A model generated the notes under the pieces. The model was not told the origin of the DNA. It was given only the letters and a program-made list of their open reading frames with translations, and made no database searches. Shown in pieces: positions 54,921 to 62,231 of a DNA stretch of 64,000 nucleotides. A program made the translations under genes and the position numbers. Positions within the stretch are counted from its first letter, which is position 1; each line of letters opens with the position of its first letter. The DNA comes from an uncultured Bacteroidales bacterium (GTDB taxonomy: Bacteria > Bacteroidota > Bacteroidia > Bacteroidales > WCHB1-69), in NCBI GenBank assembly GCA_905235135.1, contig CAJOKR010000025.1:1-64000 (forward strand), read 5' to 3'.

Positions 54921-55643
54921 ATGGAAAATTACGGCAAACTCTACCTTATCCCGACCCCCATCGCGGAGGGTGCGTTCGGAACTTTCTTTCCGTCGGTGAA
55001 CGCGGATGTTATCAATGAAACGGATTACTACATCGTGGAGGCGTTGCGGACGGCGCGGCGTTTCCTGCGGTATGCGGGCATCCGCAAGCCGATTGACGAG
55101 CTCACTTTCTTCGAGCTGAATGAGCACACGCAGGGGGTGGAGCTGAACGATTATCTGCAGCCCTGTTTGGAGGGCAAGAATGTTGCGGTGATGTCGGAGG
55201 CTGGGGTGCCGTGTGTGGCCGATCCAGGGCACAAGGCGGTGGAGAAGGCACATCAGCTGGGCATTGAGGTTGTGCCGCTTATTGGACCGAGCTCGCTGAT
55301 ACTCGCGCTGATGGGCAGCGGCATGAACGGGCAGAATTTTACCTTTCATGGGTATCTGCCGGCGGAGCAGTACGACAGGGAAAAGAAGCTGGTCGAGATT
55401 GAATCGGTGGCGGTGAAGACGGGCCAGACGCAGATGTTTATCGAAACGCCGTACCGCAACAACCGGATGACGGCTTCCATCTGCAAGGTGCTGCAGCCGG
55501 CCACGCGGGTCTGCATTGCCGCGAATCTGACGGCTGAAAATGCGCTATTGAAGACGCAATCGGTGTCAAAATGGCGGAAATATTTCGAGAAGGAAGCAAA
55601 CCAATTGGGGAAAATCCCGTGCATATATCTGATTAATAGGTAA
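54921..55643 (+). CDS. SAM-dependent methyltransferase, RsmI-like paralogue
   Basis: The 240-residue tetrapyrrole-methylase-fold protein has LYLIPTPIAEGAFGT at the start, then VAVMSEAGVPCVADPGHKAVEKAH and VVPLIGPSSLILALMGSGMNGQNFTFHGYLP. RsmI 2'-O-methylates C1402 of 16S rRNA, but this Bacteroidota subgroup is shorter at the C terminus and diverged, so the substrate is uncertain. Confidence 0.88.
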   Translation: MENYGKLYLIPTPIAEGAFGTFFPSVNADVINETDYYIVEALRTARRFLRYAGIRKPIDELTFFELNEHTQGVELNDYLQPCLEGKNVAVMSEAGVPCVADPGHKAVEKAHQLGIEVVPLIGPSSLILALMGSGMNGQNFTFHGYLPAEQYDREKKLVEIESVAVKTGQTQMFIETPYRNNRMTASICKVLQPATRVCIAANLTAENALLKTQSVSKWRKYFEKEANQLGKIPCIYLINR

Positions 55644-55687
55644 ATAATTTTTTTTTATCAAATGTGTTGACGGTAACGAAAAAAGTG

Positions 55688-55695
55688 TATTTTTG
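55688..55695 (+). promoter_or_regulatory. -7 box for tRNA-Leu/tRNA-Gly
   Basis: TATTTTTG, 41 bases before tRNA-Leu. Confidence 0.6.
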
Positions 55696-55736
55696 CGACG
55701 TCATTTTTGAGTGACACGTTCATTGGAAAATGTGCT

Positions 55737-55820
55737 GCCATGGTGGTGGAATGGTAGACACGAGGGACTTAAAATCCCTTGCCCATTGCGGGCGTGTGGG
55801 TTCAAGTCCCACCCATGGTA
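55737..55820 (+). tRNA. tRNA-Leu (anticodon TAA)
   Basis: Acceptor stem GCCATGG / CCATGGT, anticodon loop CTTAAAA with TAA, a long variable arm, and T-arm GTGGGTTCAAGTCCCAC. CCA is not encoded. Confidence 0.95.
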
Positions 55821-55826
55821 CGACAA

Positions 55827-55899
55827 GCGGAAGTAGCTCAGTTGGTAGAGCACAACCTTGCCAAGGTTGGGGTCGCGAGTTCGAGTCTCGTTTTCCGCT
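55827..55899 (+). tRNA. tRNA-Gly (anticodon GCC)
   Basis: Acceptor GCGGAAG / TTTCCGC, D-arm GCTCAGTTGGTAGAGC, anticodon stem AACCT / AGGTT around GCC, T-arm GCGAGTTCGAGTCTCG. Six bases after tRNA-Leu, so co-transcribed. Confidence 0.95.
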
Positions 55900-55903
55900 C
55901 TCC

Positions 55904-55932
55904 GTAGAGACGTCACAATGTGGCGTCTCTAC
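55904..55932. repeat. 28-base palindrome family with a different core
   Basis: Same GTAGAGACG / CGTCTCTAC arms, core TCACAATGTGG. Directly after tRNA-Gly. Confidence 0.8.
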
Positions 55933-55970
55933 ATATTTTAAAATTGTGGCGTCTCTACACGTTTTAAAAC
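55920..55970. repeat. Two tandem 25-26-base units derived from a palindrome arm
   Basis: TGTGGCGTCTCTACA, then TATTTTAAAAT, repeated as TGTGGCGTCTCTACA, then CGTTTTAAAAC. Confidence 0.7.
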
Positions 55971-56027
55971 AATATCGATCTGGCCGTTTTCCAATGATTT
56001 GTTTTTCGTATCAAAATTTCAACAGAT

Positions 56028-56888
56028 ATGCAAACACGAATCGCAATTATTGGTTACGGCAACATCGGAAAGGCCGTGGAGCAGGCAGTTTTGGCTGCTG
56101 AGGACATGCAACTCACTGGCATTTTTCACCATAACGACAATTTAGACAACATCGAGGCCGACGTGGTCGCGCTTTGCACGCCCACGCGCGAGGTGCCCGC
56201 ATTTGCGGAGAAATTGCTGAAACGGGGTATCTGTACAGTGGATAGTTTCGACATTCACGGGCAGATTTACGACCTCCGCAAGCAACTCATGCCCATTGCG
56301 AAGGAGCACAAGGCGGTGAGCGTCATCGCCGCAGGTTGGGATCCCGGTTCCGACTCCGTGGTGCGCGCCCTGCTCACGGCCATCGCGCCCAAGGGTATCA
56401 CCTACACCAACTTCGGTCCTGGTCGCAGCATGGGACACACGGTAGCCGCCAAAGCCATCCCCGGCGTGAAGGACGCCCTTTCGATGACGATTCCGCTTGG
56501 TACAGGTATCCATCGCCGCATGGTCTATATCGAATTGGAAGATGGCGCCGATTTTGCCACGGTGGAGAAACTGCTGCTCGCGGACGACTATTTCGCCCAC
56601 GACGAGACCCACGTGATCCCCGTTCCCTCCATAGATGTGCTCAACAACGTGGCCCACGGCGTACACTTGGAACGCAACGGCGTGAGCGGCGACACCCATA
56701 ACCAGCGTTTCGAGTTCAACATGACCATCAACAACCCCGCGCTCACCGGTCAAGTTTTAGTTGCTGTCGCCCGCGCTGCTGTGCGCATGAAGGCCGAGCA
56801 GCGTTTCGGTGCCTGCACGATGATTGAAATCCCACCGATTTACATGCTGCCGGGGGATGAGGAGACGTTGATTCGGGCGTTGGTGTAA
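56028..56888 (+). CDS. ddh: meso-Diaminopimelate dehydrogenase
   Basis: The 286-residue NADP-dependent enzyme converts tetrahydrodipicolinate to meso-diaminopimelate in one step for lysine and peptidoglycan. Seen are the Rossmann start IAIIGYGNIGKAVEQAV, LCTPTREVP, the VDSFDIHGQIYDLR and AAGWDPGSDSVVRAL segments, FGPGRSMGHTVAAK, and NMTINNPALTGQVLVAVARA. Full length. The aspartate kinase at 62232 supplies the head of the same pathway. Confidence 0.96.
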   Translation: MQTRIAIIGYGNIGKAVEQAVLAAEDMQLTGIFHHNDNLDNIEADVVALCTPTREVPAFAEKLLKRGICTVDSFDIHGQIYDLRKQLMPIAKEHKAVSVIAAGWDPGSDSVVRALLTAIAPKGITYTNFGPGRSMGHTVAAKAIPGVKDALSMTIPLGTGIHRRMVYIELEDGADFATVEKLLLADDYFAHDETHVIPVPSIDVLNNVAHGVHLERNGVSGDTHNQRFEFNMTINNPALTGQVLVAVARAAVRMKAEQRFGACTMIEIPPIYMLPGDEETLIRALV

Positions 56889-56903
56889 TCCGATAGAATA
56901 TTT

Positions 56904-56931
56904 GTAGAGGTGCAAAATTTTGCGCCTCTAT
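56904..56931. repeat. 28-base palindrome, CAAAATTTTG core, diverged arms
   Basis: GTAGAGGTG and CGCCTCTAT arms; lies between convergent ddh and rluE. Confidence 0.8.
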
Positions 56932-56972
56932 TTGTTTTAGGAATTCAGGGGAGGTTGTCTCATACTTGCCGG

Positions 56973-57509
56973 TCATTTTTTGACAACCCTCCACTCACCC
57001 GGCTGAAGCGTGCCTAAGCTGAGATCGCCGATTTGGACGCGGATGAGTCGTAGGGTAGGGAAGCCGACAGCAGCGGTCATGTGGCGGACTTGGCGGTTCT
57101 TGCCTTCGGTGAGGGTGAGGCGTACCCAGCTGGTGGGAATGTTGGCGCGATAACGGATGGGCGGCATGCGCTCCCAGAGGTTCTCCGGCGGCGGCACCTT
57201 TTCGGCCTTGCAGGGACGGGTATGGTAACCCTTGATGACGACCCCCTTCCGCAGTTTTTGCAGGGCCTCATCGGTGATCTCCCCATCGACTTGCGCGAGA
57301 TAGGTGCGCGGGTGGGCGTTCTTCGGGTCTAACAGCCGCTTGATCAGCCGTCCGTCGTCCGTCAGCAGCAGAGCGCCTTCACTGTCATGGTCTAATCGTC
57401 CCGCGGCATAGACTCCGGGCGGAAATCCGAACCCGTCGAGGGCGGGATGCCCCGCCTCGGGGGTGAACTGGCTCAGCACGCCGTAGGGTTTGTTGAAGAG
57501 GATTACCAT
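56973..57509 (-). CDS. rluE: 23S rRNA pseudouridine synthase, RluE type
   Basis: The 178-residue RsuA-family enzyme starts MVILFNKPYGVLSQFTPEAG. The catalytic aspartate is in AAGRLDHDSEGALLLTDDG; TEGKNRQVRHMTAAVGFPTLRLIR is the closing motif. No S4 domain, as in RluE, which modifies U2457. A frame reaching 57593 covers the promoter and is not used. Confidence 0.93.
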   Translation of the reverse strand: MVILFNKPYGVLSQFTPEAGHPALDGFGFPPGVYAAGRLDHDSEGALLLTDDGRLIKRLLDPKNAHPRTYLAQVDGEITDEALQKLRKGVVIKGYHTRPCKAEKVPPPENLWERMPPIRYRANIPTSWVRLTLTEGKNRQVRHMTAAVGFPTLRLIRVQIGDLSLGTLQPGEWRVVKK

Positions 57510-57551
57510 GACCTTGTCTTTCGTATTTGTTTTTCCTTTTCGTCCGACGGG

Positions 57552-57559
57552 CAAAAATA
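57552..57559 (-). promoter_or_regulatory. -7 box for rluE
   Basis: Minus-strand TATTTTTG, 42 bases before ATG 57509. Confidence 0.6.
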
Positions 57560-57597
57560 CAAAAAATATGAGCGTCCACGAACCTATGTTCATGTGT

Positions 57598-57720
57598 CAA
57601 CGCCGGTGCAGGAATCTGCCAACGCCGGTGCAGGAATAAGCCAATGACCGTACAGGCATAAGCCAACACGTATATACGTCTGAGTCGAGACGTATATACG
57701 CATGAACCAAGACACGGTTT
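57598..57720. repeat. Short-unit repeats between rluE and tRNA-Ser
   Basis: GCCGGTGCAGGAAT twice with GCCAA spacers, a diverged third unit, then ACGTATATACG twice (57668 and 57689 regions), itself a palindrome. No gene. Confidence 0.7.
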
Positions 57721-57728
57721 AAACGAAA

Positions 57729-57756
57729 GTAGAGACGCACGGCCGTGCGTCTCTAC
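57729..57756. repeat. 28-base palindrome, CACGGCCGTG core
   Basis: Perfect palindrome with the common arms; directly after the 3' end of tRNA-Ser. Confidence 0.9.
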
Positions 57757-57762
57757 AGGTTG

Positions 57763-57847
57763 CGGAGAGAGAGGGATTCGAACCCCCGGAGGTGTTACCC
57801 TCAACGGTTTTCAAGACCGCCGCAATCGACCGCTCTGCCATCTCTCC
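57763..57847 (-). tRNA. tRNA-Ser (anticodon TGA)
   Basis: Minus-strand acceptor GGAGAGA / TCTCTCC with G discriminator, anticodon stem GGTCT...AACCG region around TGA, a long variable arm, and T-arm GGGGTTCGAATCCC. Confidence 0.95.
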
Positions 57848-57857
57848 AATTGGGCGG

Positions 57858-57865
57858 CAAAAATA
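57858..57865 (-). promoter_or_regulatory. -7 box for tRNA-Ser
   Basis: Minus-strand TATTTTTG, 10 bases upstream of the mature tRNA 5' end. Confidence 0.6.
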
Positions 57866-57905
57866 CATTTTTTTCTGATACGCCAAAACAAAAGATTTTT
57901 CCGTT

Positions 57906-57933
57906 GTAGAGACGCACGGCCGTGTGTCTCTAC
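57906..57933. repeat. 28-base palindrome, CACGGCCGTG core
   Basis: One change in the right arm (TGTCTCTAC). Eleven bases past the stop of the ABC ATPase gene. Confidence 0.88.
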
Positions 57934-57944
57934 ATGCGGGATAA

Positions 57945-58712
57945 TCATCCTTTTTTTGTAATAAAACCCTCCTCTGACACGTCGTACCGCTCCGTTAAAT
58001 CGAAGCAATTTCGGATATTTTCCTCCGTCAGCACCGCGTTTCGGTCGCCGAAATGGAGCAGGTTGCCGCTCTTGAGCAATAGAATCTGTTTGGAGTAAGC
58101 CTTTGCGATGGGCAGGTCGTGGAGGATGATGAGGATGCTGACTCCCTGTTCTTCGTTGAGCTGTTGCAGGATGTCCATGATTTCGAACTTGTGGGTGACG
58201 TCGATGTTGGAGAGGGGCTCGTCCAACAGCATGATTCCGGTCTGCTGGGCCATGGCGCGGGCCACCATCACGCGCTGACGCTCGCCGCCGCTTAACGCCT
58301 GCAGGAGGCTGTCGCGGTATTTCCATACCTTGCACCGCTGTAGCATATCTTCTACCACTTCCTTGTCCTCAGCGCGTTGCATTTCCCACGGGGTCTGATA
58401 CGGATTCCGCCCTAACATCACGTAGTCAAACACGGTGATGTCGAATACGATGTCTTGATATTGCGGCACGTAGGCGATTTCTCGGGCCAGATCCATCATC
58501 TTGTAATCCGTCAGCGGTTTCCCGTTAAGGGTTATCGTGCCGCTGTCGGGTTTCAACAGTCCTACGATGCACTTCAACAGCGTGGTTTTGCCCGACCCGT
58601 TCGGCCCCAAAATCGAACAGAAGCCCCCTTGCGGGAAATTTACGGACAAACTGCTGAATATTTGCTTGTTGTCGTAACCGAATGTTAGATTATCAACGGT
58701 AATGCAATCCAT
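57945..58712 (-). CDS. ABC transporter ATP-binding protein, siderophore/cobalamin (FecE/BtuD) type
   Basis: The 255-residue ATPase has Walker A LGPNGSGKTTLLKCIVG, the Q-loop YVPQYQD, the signature ALSGGERQRVMVARAMAQ, Walker B IMLLDEPLSNID and the H-loop ILHDL. The closest class energises uptake of iron-siderophore or vitamin B12. No permease or binding protein is next to it, which is unusual; mutL lies 15 bases upstream and may share the transcript. Confidence 0.9.
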   Translation of the reverse strand: MDCITVDNLTFGYDNKQIFSSLSVNFPQGGFCSILGPNGSGKTTLLKCIVGLLKPDSGTITLNGKPLTDYKMMDLAREIAYVPQYQDIVFDITVFDYVMLGRNPYQTPWEMQRAEDKEVVEDMLQRCKVWKYRDSLLQALSGGERQRVMVARAMAQQTGIMLLDEPLSNIDVTHKFEIMDILQQLNEEQGVSILIILHDLPIAKAYSKQILLLKSGNLLHFGDRNAVLTEENIRNCFDLTERYDVSEEGFITKKG

Positions 58713-58726
58713 GTTTCATTCATGTC

Positions 58727-60592
58727 TCATTCAAAATAATGTCGCAATTCTTCCGCACCGAAAATGTGCAACGTATTCTTTCCCGATGGCGAAATTGTGG
58801 GCATATCGCTTTCGAACAGTTTGCGAATCAAGACTTTGACCTCTTCCTGCGTGGTGGGGACGCGTTGGCGGGAGCGTTTCTGGCGGGCCATGCTCTGCGC
58901 CATTCCGGAAATCTTGTCGCCCTTGTGGATGACTTGGTTGGTCTGGTAGGCGCTGAGCACATTTTCGATAAGGGCCTGCACATCACCCTCTTCCTCCTCA
59001 TCATTGGGGGTGGCGTTGACGGCAAGGTGGGTGTTGTCCATCTGTTCCAATTCGTAACCTAACCGTAGGAAGTCCTCCTTCAGCGAGATGGCCAGGTCGG
59101 TTTGCGCGGCGGTGAGAGTGACCGTCTGCGGGAAAAGGCTCTGCTGAGGTCGTATCGGGGTGTTTTTCAGCGCATTGACGTACATGTCGTAGAGGATGCG
59201 CTCTTGCACGTTGGGCAGGTCGGCGACCATCACCTGACCGTTCAGCTCGAAAAAGAGATAGCGGCCGCCGAACACAAAGTATGGGATGTTTTCGGGAAGC
59301 TCGAGGTTGTTTTCCGCCGTTTCGGGTTGGAAATCAACGGTTTGCTGCTCTTCTTTCGGGTATTCCACTTTCTCCACGTTAAGCTCCTTGAGGAAGTTTT
59401 CCCAGTCGTTGGAGGTGGGCGCCTCACGACGGAAGCCGCCTCCGCCAAACTGCTGGAACGGAGAACTGTGCTTCTTTTCCGGCACCTTGTCGAAGGGGTT
59501 GTAATTGTGGTTGGTGCTGATGATGGGAGCGGTGATCTCCTTATTCTCAGGCTTGTCGGTGATGATATCGGGAAACGAATCGTCGAAATCGATCATTGGG
59601 GTGAGCGACATCGTGCCAAGGGCTTTCTTTACTGTGGAGTTGAGAAATCCGAAGATGAGACGCTCGTCCTGCAGTTTGACCTCCACCTTGGTCGGGCTGA
59701 CGTTGACATCGATCATGGCGGGGTCGATTTCAATGGCGATGAAGTAGGGTGGGTGGGAGCCCTGCGGGATGAGGTCGGCGTATGCCTTCTCGACTGCATA
59801 ATTGAGCAGACTGTGGCGCACAAAACGGTGATTGATAAACATATACTGTTCGCTCTTCTTTTTGGCGTTCTCGGGTTTGGCGATAAAACCGGAGATGTGC
59901 ATCAGCTCGTGGTTAAGCTCCACAGGGAAGAGCTTGTCGTTGAGGTGCTGCCCGAAAATGTTGACGATGCGCTGGCGCATGTTGGAGGCGGGCAGCAGCA
60001 GGATGAGTTTGCCGTTATTATAATATTGGAAGGTGATGTCGTGGTGAATGAGGGCCACGCGGTAAAGTTCCTCTTCAATATGGGTGAGTTCCACATTGTC
60101 GGATTTGAGGAAGTTGCGGCGGGCGGGCACGTTGAAGAAGAGGTTTTTGACGGCGATGGAGGTGCCGTCGGCGCAGGTGATGGGTGCATGTTCCTTGATT
60201 TCAGCCCCTTCGATGAGGACGAGGGTGCCCATCTCGTCGGCGGCTGGCTTGGTTTTGAGTTCCACGTGCGCGATGGCGGCAATGGAGGCGAGAGCCTCGC
60301 CGCGAAAGCCCTTGGTGCAGATGTGGAACAGGTCGTCGGCCTTGCGCAGCTTGGAGGTAGCGTGCCGTTCGAAGCAGAGGCGTGCGTCGTTGAACGACAT
60401 GCCCTTGCCGTTGTCGGTCACCTGGATGAGGGTCTTGCCCGCGTCCTTGATGATAAGTTGGATTTGGCTTGCGCCGGCATCCACGGCATTTTCGAGCAGC
60501 TCCTTAACTACGGAGGCGGGGCGCTGCACGACCTCTCCGGCCGCAATCTGGTTCGCCACCGCGTCGGGCAGCAGTCGTATGATGTCTTCCAT
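58727..60592 (-). CDS. mutL: DNA mismatch repair protein MutL
   Basis: The 621-residue protein has the GHKL ATPase N domain: IAAGEVVQRPASVVKELLEN, DNGKGM and TKGFRGEALASIAA. The transducer domain is next, then a Pro/Glu linker (about 340-430) and the C-terminal dimerisation domain. The endonuclease motif DQHA(X)2E(X)4E of MutH-less bacteria reads DLPNVQERILYD here (the segment ADLPNVQERILYD), so the metal-binding His is missing. It may be nuclease-inactive. Starts at ATG 60592; downstream gene is 15 bases away. Confidence 0.95.
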   Translation of the reverse strand: MEDIIRLLPDAVANQIAAGEVVQRPASVVKELLENAVDAGASQIQLIIKDAGKTLIQVTDNGKGMSFNDARLCFERHATSKLRKADDLFHICTKGFRGEALASIAAIAHVELKTKPAADEMGTLVLIEGAEIKEHAPITCADGTSIAVKNLFFNVPARRNFLKSDNVELTHIEEELYRVALIHHDITFQYYNNGKLILLLPASNMRQRIVNIFGQHLNDKLFPVELNHELMHISGFIAKPENAKKKSEQYMFINHRFVRHSLLNYAVEKAYADLIPQGSHPPYFIAIEIDPAMIDVNVSPTKVEVKLQDERLIFGFLNSTVKKALGTMSLTPMIDFDDSFPDIITDKPENKEITAPIISTNHNYNPFDKVPEKKHSSPFQQFGGGGFRREAPTSNDWENFLKELNVEKVEYPKEEQQTVDFQPETAENNLELPENIPYFVFGGRYLFFELNGQVMVADLPNVQERILYDMYVNALKNTPIRPQQSLFPQTVTLTAAQTDLAISLKEDFLRLGYELEQMDNTHLAVNATPNDEEEEGDVQALIENVLSAYQTNQVIHKGDKISGMAQSMARQKRSRQRVPTTQEEVKVLIRKLFESDMPTISPSGKNTLHIFGAEELRHYFE

Positions 60593-60655
60593 AGGGTTAA
60601 AAAAGGTTAAAACGGTTAGACGGTTACACGGTTAGGGTTAAGAGATTTGGGGTTA
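60593..60655. repeat. GGTTA-type short repeats
   Basis: GGTTAAA, GGTTAAAAC, GGTTAGAC, GGTTACAC, GGTTAGG units upstream of mutL. Confidence 0.6.
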
Positions 60656-60898
60656 GAAGAATTTCCAGAGCACGATGGCGAGGACGATCACGAAGAAGAT
60701 CATGAAGATGATGGTGATGGAGGAGCTGTTGTTTTTGCGGTCGGCGGTATGGTTGCGCTTGCTCTGCCACTCTTCGTGGAGGTTGCGGGCGAAGTCCTTG
60801 CGGGCGTCGCCGGTGGATTCCTCCTTTTTCTGGTCGTAGAATCTGGGTTTGTAGTTGAACTGTCTCGGTTCGCGGTTGTTAAAAAACGTGAATGCCAT
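60653..60898 (-). CDS. Small single-pass membrane protein, function unknown
   Basis: The 81-residue protein has a charged N-terminal part (RQFNYKPRFYDQKKEES) and one C-terminal membrane segment (SITIIFMIFFVIVLAIVLW), with no signal peptide, so a tail-anchored inner-membrane protein. Similar small proteins occur upstream of mutL in Bacteroidales. Own -7 box present. Confidence 0.75.
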   Translation of the reverse strand: MAFTFFNNREPRQFNYKPRFYDQKKEESTGDARKDFARNLHEEWQSKRNHTADRKNNSSSITIIFMIFFVIVLAIVLWKFF

Positions 60899-60917
60899 AA
60901 CTTTGAATTTTAGACTG

Positions 60918-60925
60918 CAAAGGTA
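60918..60925 (-). promoter_or_regulatory. -7 box for the small membrane protein
   Basis: Minus-strand TACCTTTG, 19 bases before ATG 60898. Confidence 0.55.
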
Positions 60926-60993
60926 CGATTTTTTCTATTTAAGGGCAACGAAGAAAAATTTTTCGACAGGTGTCGGACTATCCAAAAAAAGTG

Positions 60994-61001
60994 TATTTTT
61001 G
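60994..61001 (+). promoter_or_regulatory. -7 box for tRNA-Met
   Basis: TATTTTTG, 13 bases upstream of the tRNA 5' end. Confidence 0.65.
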
Positions 61002-61014
61002 CAGCCTCAAAAAA

Positions 61015-61088
61015 GGCGGGGTAGCTCAGTTGGTTAGAGCGTCGGATTCATAACCCGGAGGTCTCGAGTTCAACTCTCGATCCCGCCA
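61015..61088 (+). tRNA. tRNA-Met (anticodon CAT)
   Basis: Acceptor GGCGGGG / TCCCGCC, D-arm GCTCAGTTGGTTAGAGC, CAT anticodon in GGATTCATAACCC, discriminator A. Elongator-like. A CAT-bearing tRNA-Ile is the alternative but less likely. Confidence 0.92.
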
Positions 61089-61094
61089 CAGAAG

Positions 61095-61122
61095 AAGGCG
61101 ACTGTTTCAGCCGCCTTTTTTG
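61095..61122 (+). terminator. Terminator after tRNA-Met
   Basis: Stem AAGGCG-a-CTG / CAG-c-CGCCTT, 3-base loop, then T-run. Confidence 0.8.
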
Positions 61123-61150
61123 TTTTTGTAAAGGCAAGACGCACTTTTTT

Positions 61151-61178
61151 GTAGAGACGGAGCACGCTCCGTCTCTAC
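61151..61178. repeat. 28-base palindrome, GAGCACGCTC core
   Basis: Common arms with a third core type; follows the tRNA-Met terminator. Confidence 0.88.
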
Positions 61179-61241
61179 TTTTTTTTGTATCTTCGCCAGT
61201 CATTTTTTAAACATCAAAAGTCATTGATAATCTATTGGAAC

Positions 61242-62225
61242 ATGTTGAAAATTAGGACAATATTTGTACTGTTGGCGGCTGCGGTTATCCTGCTTCCGGC
61301 GTGCGACCGCACCAAGAAAACCCCGAAAGATACCCCACAAGCCACTGTCACCCTGCCGGCATTCGACAACGACTCCGCATACGCGTTCGTGAAGGCGCAG
61401 ACCGATTTTGGACCGCGCGTGTTGGGCTCGGAAGCGCACGAAAACTGCCGCACATGGCTGTTGGGAAAACTGCGCGAGTATTGCGATACGGTTTACAACC
61501 AGACGTTTACGGCCAAAACTTACGACGGCAAATCGTGGCCTTGTGCCAACCTCATTGGCAGTTTCGGTCCCGAAAAGACCAAGCGTATCGTTTTAGCCGC
61601 GCATTGGGATTCCCGTCCCTTTGCCGACCACGACCCGATTCCCGCCAACCGCGAAACCCCCATTGACGGGGCTAATGACGGAGCCAGCGGCGTGGGCGTG
61701 CTGCTCGAAATTGCCCGCCAACTGCATGAGAGCCAACCCAATGTGGGTGTGGATATCGTCTTCTTCGATGCCGAGGACTACGGTCCGAGGGAGAGCGAAA
61801 GTGTACCGGGCGACTGGTGGGGACTCGGTGCCCAGTATTGGGCGAAAAATCCTCATATCCAAGGATATATGGCTAATTACGGCATTCTGCTCGACATGGT
61901 GGGCAGTCCGAACGCGCAGTTCATGCAGGAGCAGTTCTCCTTGCGGGATGCGCAGGACGTGGTGCGCAAGGTGTGGTCCACGGCCTACGAACTCGGTCAC
62001 GGGCAGTACTTCCAGAACAAGCCCGGCGGCGTGATTACCGACGATCACTACTATGTCAACAAATACGCCCCCTTCAAGATGATCGACATTATCCATTATG
62101 ATGCGGCTTCCGGTACCGGCTTCGACCCCGTCTGGCATACCATGAACGACAATATCCAGCACATCGACCGGAATACGCTCGGTGTGGTGGGTACAACTTT
62201 ATTGCAAGTCCTTAAAAACGAATAA
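61242..62225 (+). CDS. M28-family glutaminyl-peptide cyclotransferase-like lipoprotein
   Basis: 327 residues from ATG 61242 (MLKIRTIFVLLAAAVILLPAC, lipobox Cys at about 21). The M28 fold shows IVLAAHWDSRPFADHDP, DGANDGASGVGVLLEIARQL, FFDAEDYG and the C-terminal WHTMNDNIQHID. The metal residues Asp, Glu and His of the single-zinc glutaminyl cyclases are present, so it probably converts N-terminal Gln of exported proteins to pyroglutamate in the periplasm. An aminopeptidase is the alternative. Six bases separate it from the aspartate kinase. Only a weak -7 box (TATCTTCG at 61188) is seen. Confidence 0.85.
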   Translation: MLKIRTIFVLLAAAVILLPACDRTKKTPKDTPQATVTLPAFDNDSAYAFVKAQTDFGPRVLGSEAHENCRTWLLGKLREYCDTVYNQTFTAKTYDGKSWPCANLIGSFGPEKTKRIVLAAHWDSRPFADHDPIPANRETPIDGANDGASGVGVLLEIARQLHESQPNVGVDIVFFDAEDYGPRESESVPGDWWGLGAQYWAKNPHIQGYMANYGILLDMVGSPNAQFMQEQFSLRDAQDVVRKVWSTAYELGHGQYFQNKPGGVITDDHYYVNKYAPFKMIDIIHYDAASGTGFDPVWHTMNDNIQHIDRNTLGVVGTTLLQVLKNE

Positions 62226-62231
62226 CCTACG

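Noticed and set aside
59102..60610. 502-codon plus-strand frame opposite mutL
   Set aside because: Antisense shadow; MutL motifs are on the minus strand.
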